Assembly (NCBI GenBank): GCA_910588615.1
Contig: CAJUOI010000027.1
Span: forward strand, 1-28,322
DNA: 28,322 bases
Source: an uncultured Christensenellaceae bacterium
Lineage (GTDB): Bacteria > Bacillota > Clostridia > Christensenellales > Borkfalkiaceae
Direction: 5' to 3'
Shown: in pieces, positions 6,527-14,827 of the stretch
How the letters are laid out: each line of letters begins with the position of its first letter
Numbering within the stretch: the first letter of the stretch is position 1
The notes under the pieces: generated by a model
The model's input: the letters and a program-made list of their open reading frames with translations, nothing else
Databases searched by the model: none
Told to the model about the DNA's origin: nothing
Made by a program: the position numbers and the translations under genes

Positions 6527-7501
6527 ATGGAAAATAAGACGGCGTTATCTTCAAGCGAAGGGAGAATCGACGCAGGCGATGCCGTTCGTGGCGAAAAGCC
6601 CGTTAAACGGAAACACAAATTCCGCAGAGAGTGGCTGTGGTGCTGGATCGTCGTATCGATTCCGATTATCGGTTACGTTTTCTTTAACGCCTTTCCCGTG
6701 GCGATCTCGCTTGCGTCGATGTTTACGGATATTCAGCACAATCAAATTTCGACGATGAAGTGGAATAACTTTGCGCATTTCGTCAAGTTTTTCCACGATG
6801 CAAAATACTTAAAGGCGCTCGGCATTACGCTTTGGCTCACTTGCGCACAGTTTTTATCGCTTTTCATTGCGCTTGTGATAGCAACGCTCATCAAGACCAA
6901 GGTCAAGGGCTCGCGACTCATGCAAACGTTGTATTTCGTACCCTATATTTGCTCGATCGTAGCGGTTACGATCATGTGGAATCAAATGTTTTTGACGGGC
7001 GACGACGGCGTGCTCAATACCATTTTCAATACGAATATCAACTGGCGCGGCGATCCGAAGTATCTCACTTGGTGTATCTTTACCGTCATCGTTTGGCAGT
7101 CGCCCGGATACGGCATCGTTATGATTACGACGGCGTTCATCGGGGTCGATCCCACGCTTTACGAGGCGGCGAAAATCGACGGGGCAAACGCCTGGAAACA
7201 GTATTTTCACATAACTCTGCCGCAGATCGCGCCGATGATTCTCTTTCTCGCTTTGGCGGGTTGGCAAGGCGGGCTTGCAACCTTCGATGCGGCACAGGTC
7301 ATGGCGCCTGTGGGGTTTGGCGGCACGGCGGGTCCCGAGGATATGGGCTTGACGCTTGCGTATTATAACTATATTCAAGGAATGTCGTTCTCGCACATGG
7401 ATTATGCGTCGGTGATGAATTGGATGACGGCAATCATCAATTTTGCGGGAGCCTATTTGTTCCTGAGATTGAGAAAGAGAGCGGAGGATAATTTGGGATG
7501 A
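6527..7501 (+). CDS. Sugar ABC transporter permease (MalF/UgpA type)
   Basis: A 324-residue inner-membrane subunit of a carbohydrate uptake (CUT1) transporter. A basic cytoplasmic N-terminus (about 1-35) is followed by six predicted membrane spans. The first is WLWCWIVVSIPIIGYVFF near 36-54. The cytoplasmic coupling helix with the EAA motif, EAAKIDGANAWKQYFHITLP, starts near residue 213 and would dock on the ATPase. The ATG at 6527 has GGGAGG, which overlaps the stop region of the binding-protein gene. The stop overlaps the ATG of the second permease (ATGA at 7498-7501), so translation of the two permeases is coupled. The transported sugar is inferred only from the neighbouring hydrolases. 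Confidence 0.95.
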   Translation: MENKTALSSSEGRIDAGDAVRGEKPVKRKHKFRREWLWCWIVVSIPIIGYVFFNAFPVAISLASMFTDIQHNQISTMKWNNFAHFVKFFHDAKYLKALGITLWLTCAQFLSLFIALVIATLIKTKVKGSRLMQTLYFVPYICSIVAVTIMWNQMFLTGDDGVLNTIFNTNINWRGDPKYLTWCIFTVIVWQSPGYGIVMITTAFIGVDPTLYEAAKIDGANAWKQYFHITLPQIAPMILFLALAGWQGGLATFDAAQVMAPVGFGGTAGPEDMGLTLAYYNYIQGMSFSHMDYASVMNWMTAIINFAGAYLFLRLRKRAEDNLG

Positions 7502-8403
7502 CGAAAACATTCGATAAATTCACCTCGGCAAAGGCAAAAAACATTTATTCCAAAATCGGCATTTATTTTGGTTTGATTGCGTATTTTCTGCTTCTTTTTC
7601 TGCCGTTTATGGTTATCATCCTCACTTCTTTTACGTCGGATGCGGAAATCGCGTCGACGACGGGATTCGTGTGGTTTCCGTCTGAACTTTCAGGCGAGGG
7701 ATACCGTATGGTATTTGAATTCGACCCCAACAAGACGAACGGCGTGCCGTCGTTGCTGCTCGGGTTCATCAACACCATGTGGCAGACGCTGCTACCTTCC
7801 GTCGTCGGGCTGATGATAAGCGGACTTGCGGCATACGCATATGCGAAATACGATTTCCCCGGGAAGAGTAAGTTTTTTGCTTCCATCATTTTCATGATGA
7901 CCATTCCCGTTTCGGCTGGTATTACAGGGTATTTATTCTTTGCCCAACTCGGTTGGACGACGGGCGGCGCTTCGGTGCTTCCCATGATTATTCCGGGATT
8001 GTTCGGGAGCGCGGGCACGATTTTCTTCATCTATCCCTATTTGAAAGCGCTTCCGGACGGGGTGTTGGAGGCGGCGAAGATCGACGGCATGGGCTTTTTC
8101 GGCATCTTTTTTAAGATCGTACTTCCGCTGTCGACGCCTATCTTTCTTTCGCAGTTTCTCTTTGCGTTCGTCGGCGGCTACAATAATTATTCGGGCGCGC
8201 TCATCTATCTCGCCAATCAAAAGCAGCTATGGACGTTGCAGCTTGCTTTGAACCAGCTCGTTTCCTATATTACGGGCGCGGGCGGATATAACAACGTGGC
8301 TTGCGCGGCGGCGCTGATGTCGATGTTGCCGCTTCTCATTCTCTACGCTTTTGTCCAGAAATTTTTTATCGAGGGCATTACGGTGGGGAGTGTAAAAGGT
8401 TAA
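7498..8403 (+). CDS. Sugar ABC transporter permease (MalG/UgpE type)
   Basis: A 301-residue partner permease of the CUT1 transporter. Its six membrane spans begin with IYFGLIAYFLLLFLPFMVII near 22-42. The EAA coupling motif EAAKIDGMGFFGIFFKIVLP starts near residue 191, and the C-terminus has the typical FVQKFFIEGITVGSVKG ending of this subunit. It overlaps the first permease by four bases and is followed after 15 bases by the GH43-like lipoprotein. No ATP-binding subunit is encoded in the window, so the pair probably uses a shared MsmX/UgpC-type ATPase encoded elsewhere, as is common for Firmicutes sugar importers. Confidence 0.95.
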   Translation: MTKTFDKFTSAKAKNIYSKIGIYFGLIAYFLLLFLPFMVIILTSFTSDAEIASTTGFVWFPSELSGEGYRMVFEFDPNKTNGVPSLLLGFINTMWQTLLPSVVGLMISGLAAYAYAKYDFPGKSKFFASIIFMMTIPVSAGITGYLFFAQLGWTTGGASVLPMIIPGLFGSAGTIFFIYPYLKALPDGVLEAAKIDGMGFFGIFFKIVLPLSTPIFLSQFLFAFVGGYNNYSGALIYLANQKQLWTLQLALNQLVSYITGAGGYNNVACAAALMSMLPLLILYAFVQKFFIEGITVGSVKG

Positions 8404-8418
8404 ATCGGGAGGAAATTT

Positions 8419-10317
8419 ATGAAACAATATTTGAAAGCGGCAGCGGTTGCGCTTGGCGCCGTAACGGTGTGCGCTTCTTTGGCGGGCTGCGGCAAAACGG
8501 AGAAAAAGACGGTATACGAAATACCGTATTATGACGGAACGACGTACGAGGAAGGGGCGGAGAAGCCCGTTTATAGTTCCGAGCTTTGGCGCAGGAACGA
8601 CGTGAACAACGGCGCGGGCGATCCGTTCATTCTCGATAATACGGCAATAGACGGATTTTATTACCGCTACGGTACGGGCGGAGCCCATCAGTTTTCCGCT
8701 TACCGTTCCTCCGATCTCGATTTTTGGATCCCCTGCGGCATCATTTTGGAAAATATCGGTTGGACGGCGGCATGGGCGCCCGAGGTCGTATACGACGATC
8801 CCACGGATGACGGCGTGAACAACGGAACGTACTATTTCTTTTTCAGTATGTGCTTTCCGGGCTACGCGACTTCGGATGGCTACAACAAGGAAAAGGACGA
8901 AAACGGCAATACGGATAACGTACACTCGCTCTTTGTGGCAACGTCGTCAAGCCCCGCGGGACCCTTTAAGATGGTCGATTTCACCGATGCAAAGAGTTGC
9001 GGCGAAGAGAACGTGCGCACGATTGATGCGGGCGATTACGGCTATACCTGCGATTATCTTAAATATATGCTCTTCGAGCCGATCGAAACGAATAGGGCGT
9101 GGCATGAGATTATGCCCGAGCGCATTCCCGAAAATTCGGATAAGCTGTGCAACAATATCGACGCAAGTCCCTTCGTCGATCCCGTCACCAAAAAGAAATA
9201 TCTCATTTTCAATCACGAGCGGCAGCCTTCGCCCATTCTCATCATGGAGATGGAGAATTGGCTGAAACCGCTTCCCGAAACGACCAAGGTGATCGCGCGT
9301 TGCGGTTATTATACGGTTGAGGATTACGAAAAGGCGCAAAGGGGCGAAGCGGTCGAAACGTCCGACTTTGAAATGAGAACGAATAAGGTAAACGAAGGTC
9401 CGTGCATGTATTACAATGCGGAAAACAAAAAGTATTACCTTACCTACTCCGTCAACGGGTTTATGGATCCCACTTACGCGGTTGCGCAAGCCGTGTCCGA
9501 TTCTCCGACCGAAGGGTTCAGGAAGCTGACGCAGGCGGAGAACGGACTCATTCTCAGCGCCGACGACGGCGGGAACAAGCTTGCTTCGGGTACGGGACAC
9601 CATTGCTTTTTCCATATCGGCGAAAAGCTGTATATCTATTATCACAAGCATACCGTTCCCTATGCGGACGAAGGCAGATACACGGCGGTGGACGAAGTAA
9701 AGTTTGTTACGATAAAGGATCAAAACGGCGAAGATTTGGACGTTATGTACGTCAACGGTCCCACGGTTACCCCTCAGCCCGCTATTGTAAAGGGAATGGA
9801 ATACGCCGATATTTCGGATAAATTACAGTCGGTGTCCGTGATAAGCGGCACGCTTGCCGAAGGCTCGGATACAAAGTGGCTCAACGACGGCTTGCTTTCT
9901 TATAACATGAAGCTCAATCAGGAGTTTTTGAACACCTACGTGCGCGAAACGGAAATCACAAGCGATACGACGTTTGAGCTCTCGTTTGCGGACCATGAGA
10001 CGATTCGCGGACTCATGATTTACAACTCCAAGAACCTTGAAAAGGTGTTCTATAAAATCAAGAACGTCGAGTTCGAATCGGAGGGGAAAACCTACTTTAT
10101 CAAAGAGTTGAACATCGACGAGCAATCCAATTTCAAATTTAACGAGTTTGAATTGATGTACGGCAACAAGGTTGTGGAAGCGGTGGCTTACGGCGGAGGA
10201 GTGTATGCGGAGTTTGCCGCGACGAAAGTGAAAAAGATCCGTTTTACGGTGGAAGTGCCTGAGGGGCAGACTGAGGTGGGGATTTCCGAAGTCGCCGTGA
10301 TGGGCAAGGTTCTTTAA
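8419..10317 (+). CDS. GH43-like glycoside hydrolase lipoprotein
   Basis: A 632-residue surface lipoprotein (lipobox LAGC, Cys24) with a five-bladed beta-propeller catalytic domain of glycoside hydrolase family 43, which acts mainly on arabinofuranosides, xylosides and galactans. The three acidic residues expected of the family are present: Asp68 in GAGDPFILD, Asp248 in IDASPFVDP and Glu326 in NEGPCMYY. AWAPEVVYDDP near 118 and the conserved histidine region GTGHH (His394) also fit. A C-terminal segment (about 480-632) looks like a discoidin/F5-8-type beta sandwich that may bind glycans. The ATG follows GGGAGG. As a cell-anchored enzyme it would trim side chains before import. Subfamily and substrate cannot be assigned by eye. 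Confidence 0.85.
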   Translation: MKQYLKAAAVALGAVTVCASLAGCGKTEKKTVYEIPYYDGTTYEEGAEKPVYSSELWRRNDVNNGAGDPFILDNTAIDGFYYRYGTGGAHQFSAYRSSDLDFWIPCGIILENIGWTAAWAPEVVYDDPTDDGVNNGTYYFFFSMCFPGYATSDGYNKEKDENGNTDNVHSLFVATSSSPAGPFKMVDFTDAKSCGEENVRTIDAGDYGYTCDYLKYMLFEPIETNRAWHEIMPERIPENSDKLCNNIDASPFVDPVTKKKYLIFNHERQPSPILIMEMENWLKPLPETTKVIARCGYYTVEDYEKAQRGEAVETSDFEMRTNKVNEGPCMYYNAENKKYYLTYSVNGFMDPTYAVAQAVSDSPTEGFRKLTQAENGLILSADDGGNKLASGTGHHCFFHIGEKLYIYYHKHTVPYADEGRYTAVDEVKFVTIKDQNGEDLDVMYVNGPTVTPQPAIVKGMEYADISDKLQSVSVISGTLAEGSDTKWLNDGLLSYNMKLNQEFLNTYVRETEITSDTTFELSFADHETIRGLMIYNSKNLEKVFYKIKNVEFESEGKTYFIKELNIDEQSNFKFNEFELMYGNKVVEAVAYGGGVYAEFAATKVKKIRFTVEVPEGQTEVGISEVAVMGKVL

Positions 10318-10328
10318 GGAGGGGAGTT

Positions 10329-11363
10329 ATGAAGAATTCAAGAAAACGGTTGGCGTTGGGAATCGCCGCCTGTCTGTGCTCCTTGTTCGCTTTGACGGCA
10401 TGCGGAGAAACAATAACGCAATACAACGTAATCGGCACGCAGGATTGCTACGCTCCCGTACAGAAGCCGACGAGCGGTGCGCAGATAGACGACGGGATCG
10501 TCCTCGACGGCGTTCTCGACGAATCTTTCTACGAAAGTAAGAGTTGGTTCGTGGGACATAAGAACGTGAAGGGCAGAGAGGCGACGCTCAGAACGACGGC
10601 GGAGATCGCGCCGCACGGCATTTTATTCGGAATCGACGTCGACGAAGGATTTACTATTTCATACAGCGCGGGCAGGCCGACGGCTTGGAACAGCGGAATC
10701 GAGTTTTATTTCGCATTCGGCGGCGAAACCGTGCCCGTGGATAATTTGTTCGAGATCGATCTGACAGCGCACAACGACGTCAACGTGCGCGTATGGCGTC
10801 CGGGGATTTTCAACGACGGTTATCTGCAATATCTCTATTCCTTTGAAAATGCGCCCGCCCATGCCGTGAAGTTGAAGGGCGGCACGATCGAGAGCGGAAA
10901 CTGCACGGGCTATACAATGGAGCTGTATTTGCCCTATACTCTGTTCGGAAGAGACGGACGTCCCGAATATATCAATCTAAATCCCGGCATGATCACGCCG
11001 CTTTCCGATACCGAATGGGTGCGCGATTATTACGTGTTCGGCGGAGAGTTCGAATCCTCCGTGTGTCAATGGGGCAAGACGGAAATGTACCGCTTCGATA
11101 AGAACGGTTTTGTCTGCAATAAGCTCAATATTACCGCAACGGGCGGAGGCGTAACCGAGAAATACCGCCGCGATTGGGCGGTGAAGGGCGATCCCGTCAT
11201 TTTGGAATTTGCGCCCGAAGATGGAAAAGCGCTTTCGAGCGTTAAAGTCAACGGCGTGGAGCATGTGAACGACGTAAAGGAAAACGTTTATAGATTTATC
11301 GGTACGGGCGACGATTTGAACGTCGTGGCGGAATTTACACAAGGAAATAACCCGAAAGGTTAA
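10329..11363 (+). CDS. Lipoprotein with CBM9-like sugar-binding domain
   Basis: A 344-residue lipoprotein (lipobox LTAC, Cys25). The main domain (about 50-245) resembles carbohydrate-binding module family 9/DOMON-type domains: an opening ILDGVLDESFY-like signature (IVLDGVLDESFYESKSW), then GILFGIDVDEG, NSGIEFYFAFGG and YTMELYLPYTLFG, matching the usual order of strands. A small C-terminal domain (about 265-340) with a KAL-SSVKVNGVE pattern looks like a bacterial Ig-like or repeat domain. The ATG at 10329 has GGAGGGGAG upstream. It lies in the transporter operon between two other lipoproteins and probably helps hold a polysaccharide at the cell surface. No catalytic residues were recognised. 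Confidence 0.75.
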   Translation: MKNSRKRLALGIAACLCSLFALTACGETITQYNVIGTQDCYAPVQKPTSGAQIDDGIVLDGVLDESFYESKSWFVGHKNVKGREATLRTTAEIAPHGILFGIDVDEGFTISYSAGRPTAWNSGIEFYFAFGGETVPVDNLFEIDLTAHNDVNVRVWRPGIFNDGYLQYLYSFENAPAHAVKLKGGTIESGNCTGYTMELYLPYTLFGRDGRPEYINLNPGMITPLSDTEWVRDYYVFGGEFESSVCQWGKTEMYRFDKNGFVCNKLNITATGGGVTEKYRRDWAVKGDPVILEFAPEDGKALSSVKVNGVEHVNDVKENVYRFIGTGDDLNVVAEFTQGNNPKG

Positions 11364-11378
11364 AATAAGGAGGAAATT

Positions 11379-14300
11379 ATGAACAAAAAGAAACTGAAAG
11401 GTTTAACGGTGTTGAGTGCGGCAATAACACTCTCTCTTGCCGGCGGTATCCTTGCGGGCTGCGGCGGAAATGAGGATCACAACCTCTCTGCGGTAAACGA
11501 AGTGGCGGCGACGTGTACGACGGACGGTCACAGGTCTTATTACAAGTGTACCGACGACGGCTGCGGTAAGTATTTTGCCGACGCAGAGGGCAAGGAGGAG
11601 CTATCGGAAGAGGATGTCGTTTTGCACGCGCTTGGGCACAATCCCGTGCATCACGAAGAAAAGGATGTGACTTGCACCGAGGACGGTAACGCGGAGTATT
11701 GGGGATGCAGCCGTTGCGACGCAAAATTTGCCGACGAAAATCAAACGCCGTTTAACGGCGATCCCGTGCTCGCGCACCCGGGACATCATTTTACCGATGT
11801 AACGCCCGCAACAGATCCCGAGCCGGACAAAGAGGGCAACGTCGAGCATTGGCACTGCGATCGATGCGAAAAGAATTACAATAACAGCTACGGCGATAAA
11901 GAAATCGAGGACGTGACCATTCCCGCGATTGCAAAGCTCGATTCGGTTACCCTCAAACTGCAAGGGTACAGAGAGGGCGAAACGGGTAATCTTTCCGGTG
12001 GCGTTACGCTTACGGGAAAATACGATCAGACGGCGAGCGGAAGCTTAACGGACGGCGTGGGCACGGTTGCAAACGTTTATGCCATGGAATACGACGTGGA
12101 ATGCAACGGTTACGTCGGCAAGCTTGCGTTCGAGGCGGGCAAGTCGGTATACGAGCTCACGCTCGAATACAACTATGCGACGTCTACGGGCGAAAGCGCA
12201 ACGACGACCGATCCCGAGATCCCCGATAATAAGAAGAGTACGGTCGATCTTTCGAAGATGAACGATAAAAACCATACCATCGTTTTGAGCGACGGAACGT
12301 ATGCGACGAAAGATTATACCGAAGCAAAGCTCACGCTTCCGAGCGAGGTGCAGGGTTCGAAGAACGTGTCGATATCCTTCACGCTGAAATTCCTCGATAA
12401 CAGCATGTACGAGGGGAACGTCGGCGACAGCGGATTCAACCCGCTTTCCCGTGTCGGCGTGAAGATGGCGGACAAGAAAGGCGTGTTCTTTATGATGATG
12501 GATAAAAAGTGGCATAACGACGGAGAGGGTAATCCCTCAGACGCTTTGTATGTCTGCCCGATTCAGCCGAAGGATTATGTTCCGGACGGAAAGGAGGAAG
12601 TGGAAGGAACGTTCTACGGCTGGGATAATGCCAATGAAGGGCGTTTCGCGGCGGTTGCCGAGGCGCTCAAAGGCGACGGCTTGCAGATTCGCATGGTTCG
12701 CGCAAAGACGTATATTCGTATGTTCTTAAAACTCGACGGCGCGTGGGTAGAGGTGATGAACGTCGCAGGCGTTGCAGAATGTGACGAAAATGCGGAGACC
12801 GATATCCGCTTGCTTATAAACGGTCATAAATGGGAATTTTCGAATATCGAATACGGAAGCATGACCGAAGAGTCATATAAGGCATCCTCTGTGACGGAGG
12901 CGGGGCATCAAGCGTATCTTGCGATAGACGATATGTATTTCAACCCGGACGGCACGTTGAGTTCGCTTGAAGAACTTACGATTCCTCAGCTTAGTCCCAT
13001 TACGAGCGTTGCGCTCACCTTAAAGGATGAGAGCGGAAATGCGGTTACGACAGGTACAAACGTAAAGATTTCGAACGTTTTGAGCGAAATTGCCGATATT
13101 CAAACGACGGTGGGCGAAAACGGCGTCGTCACCCTTGCGGGTACGACGGGCGTATATGCGGGACTTCCTTACGTCGTTAAGGTAGAAGGTTATGCGGGTA
13201 CGTATACAATCACGTTTGAGGGAACAACCGCGACGATCGAGACGCTTGTTCTTCCCGAATGGGAATATTCCTCCGCTTCTTCCGTTAAAGTCGTAGCAGG
13301 CAGCGGCAATTGGGCAAACGGCACACTTACGGACGACTCGACCGACGATAAGATCGCTTTCACCGCAGCGTTTCCCGTGTCGAAAGAGGTCGTCGTAAAT
13401 ACGGGCACGTCATTCGGCGGGTCGGTTAACTATACGTTGTATTTCAATCTGAAAATGACGGGTACGAACGGTTGGGAAAACCGTTTCGGTATTCGTTTGA
13501 CGGAAGGAACGGGCGAGAGCGTGGTCGGATTCTACTTCTTCCAACAGGATCAGGGTGCGATTAAAGTGGGCGCGTTGCGCGGAAAGATCGATTTTAACAC
13601 TAACGGCGGAGAAGCCGCGAGCACCTTAAATGCAAGCATGTTTGTAAACGGTCTTGAAATGAAGGCAGTGCGCGAGCAGAATAAAGTGACGCTGTATGCA
13701 AAGATCGGCGGGAAATGGGAAAAAGTTTCCGCCGAAGTGACGCTCTCGGGCGGCTACGGTGCGCTCGGCTTCTCGGCGTCGCAGGGGACCTTCGAATATA
13801 CGGACGTTGCGCTTGACATAAAGCCGGCGGAAGATCAGACGTTCTCGCTTACGCTGAAAGACGGCGAAGGAAACGCGCTTTCGGAGGGCACGACGGTTCT
13901 CCTCACCAATCCCCGCGGAGAAACGGTTTCCAAAACGACGGACGCGCAGGGTAATGTTACGTTGGAATCTCCTTATTTCGGCGATTTTATCGTAGAAGTG
14001 AACGGTACGATGTTCGTCGTCAATTTCTCCGCCGATTCGCTTACGGTAAGCAAGTCGATAAGCACGGCTTGGACGTATACGGGCAAAGAGGGCGAGGTTA
14101 CCGAACATAAAATTGCGGATCAAGGCAACGTCGTCATATCGCACGACGAAACATCCGTTACCGTTGCGGCGACGTGGGATAATAATGATTGGAAACGCGA
14201 TGAAGTCTATGTGAACGTCGGCGATGTTTTGGGCGACAGCACGAATTATATCGTTCGTTTCAAAATTACGGCTACTTTGGCAGGAAATTGGACGGAGCGC

Positions 14301-14666
14301 TTTGGGATTCGCGTGGTTTCCAAAGAAAACGATAACAACGCCAATGCGGGTTTCTTGATTTGGGATAAAGGCGGCGACGGAATCTGTTTCGGAAATTTGG
14401 CTAATTATCCCGATTTTGGCGGCGGAGGACCTTCGGATAAAACGGTTCTGACCGAGGCAATGTTTGCGGCAGGAGTGGATATTCAAATTATCCGTAACGG
14501 TAACAGTGCCACGATGTATGCAAAAATAGACGGGAAATGGCAATCTGTTTATACGGTAAGTCTTGCAGACGGTAGCACGGCGCAGCTCGGGTTCAGCGCG
14601 GCGGGCGGAACGTACGTCTATTCGGATATGTCGATTGTAACGGTTTCCGACACGGTTTCCGAATAA
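11379..14666 (+). CDS. Large modular lipoprotein, probable glycan-binding
   Basis: A 1095-residue lipoprotein (lipobox LAGC, Cys28). After the anchor come three short Cys-pair repeats (about 33-75, 80-120, 122-165), each with a C-T-x-D-G or equivalent turn and an x-C-x-x-C/x-C-x-x-x-x-C pair (YKCTDDGCGKYF, WGCSRCDAKF, WHCDRCEKNY), as found in repeats of clostridial surface proteins. Three units then follow, each made of a short beta linker (starting near 187, 541 and 821; SVTLKLQG, SVALTLKDESG, FSLTLKDGEG) and a lectin-like beta-sandwich (about 328-492, 683-815, 956-1086) with recurring ERFGIR/NRFGIR, ATMYAKIDGKW/VTLYAKIGGKW and LGFSA motifs. No catalytic site was recognised. It ends the operon before a terminator, and its likely role is surface binding of the target glycan. 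Confidence 0.75.
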   Translation: MNKKKLKGLTVLSAAITLSLAGGILAGCGGNEDHNLSAVNEVAATCTTDGHRSYYKCTDDGCGKYFADAEGKEELSEEDVVLHALGHNPVHHEEKDVTCTEDGNAEYWGCSRCDAKFADENQTPFNGDPVLAHPGHHFTDVTPATDPEPDKEGNVEHWHCDRCEKNYNNSYGDKEIEDVTIPAIAKLDSVTLKLQGYREGETGNLSGGVTLTGKYDQTASGSLTDGVGTVANVYAMEYDVECNGYVGKLAFEAGKSVYELTLEYNYATSTGESATTTDPEIPDNKKSTVDLSKMNDKNHTIVLSDGTYATKDYTEAKLTLPSEVQGSKNVSISFTLKFLDNSMYEGNVGDSGFNPLSRVGVKMADKKGVFFMMMDKKWHNDGEGNPSDALYVCPIQPKDYVPDGKEEVEGTFYGWDNANEGRFAAVAEALKGDGLQIRMVRAKTYIRMFLKLDGAWVEVMNVAGVAECDENAETDIRLLINGHKWEFSNIEYGSMTEESYKASSVTEAGHQAYLAIDDMYFNPDGTLSSLEELTIPQLSPITSVALTLKDESGNAVTTGTNVKISNVLSEIADIQTTVGENGVVTLAGTTGVYAGLPYVVKVEGYAGTYTITFEGTTATIETLVLPEWEYSSASSVKVVAGSGNWANGTLTDDSTDDKIAFTAAFPVSKEVVVNTGTSFGGSVNYTLYFNLKMTGTNGWENRFGIRLTEGTGESVVGFYFFQQDQGAIKVGALRGKIDFNTNGGEAASTLNASMFVNGLEMKAVREQNKVTLYAKIGGKWEKVSAEVTLSGGYGALGFSASQGTFEYTDVALDIKPAEDQTFSLTLKDGEGNALSEGTTVLLTNPRGETVSKTTDAQGNVTLESPYFGDFIVEVNGTMFVVNFSADSLTVSKSISTAWTYTGKEGEVTEHKIADQGNVVISHDETSVTVAATWDNNDWKRDEVYVNVGDVLGDSTNYIVRFKITATLAGNWTERFGIRVVSKENDNNANAGFLIWDKGGDGICFGNLANYPDFGGGGPSDKTVLTEAMFAAGVDIQIIRNGNSATMYAKIDGKWQSVYTVSLADGSTAQLGFSAAGGTYVYSDMSIVTVSDTVSE

Positions 14667-14690
14667 AACGGAAAAAACGGGATGCAAATT

Positions 14691-14719
14691 GCAGGGCGGC
14701 TTTCTGCTGCCCTGTTTTT
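14691..14719 (+). terminator. Rho-independent terminator after the transporter operon
   Basis: CAGGGCGGC (14692-14700) pairs with GCTGCCCTG (14706-14714) with one G-U pair and loop TTTCT, followed by TTTTT (14715-14719). It separates the transporter/lipoprotein operon from the enzyme operon, although read-through may feed the latter, since no strong promoter is visible in the remaining 108 bases. Confidence 0.85.
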
Positions 14720-14740
14720 AAAAAGGAAAGAAGCAGAGCC

Positions 14741-14783
14741 TGTCATTTTGAGCCGCCGCGACCTTGCGGCGAGTCGAAGAATC
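14741..14783. repeat. Intergenic palindromic repeat-like element
   Basis: TGTCATTTTGAGC, then a GC-rich hairpin (CGCCGC 14754-14759 with GCGGCG 14766-14771), then GTCGAAGAATC. From memory this resembles the TGTCATTCTGAGC...GAAGAATC dispersed repeat seen between genes in many unrelated bacterial genomes. Only one copy was seen in this window, so the repeat status is inferred. Confidence 0.5.
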
Positions 14784-14827
14784 TTTTCGTTAAAGGACAA
14801 CAAGACAAAATCAAAAAGGAAAGGAAT

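Noticed and set aside
13626..14687. A 353-codon open frame on the minus strand inside the modular lipoprotein gene
   Set aside because: It is antisense to a gene with a clear start, lipobox and repeated domains. It is Arg/Ile-rich with no recognisable motif, which is typical of the shadow frames that this codon usage produces.
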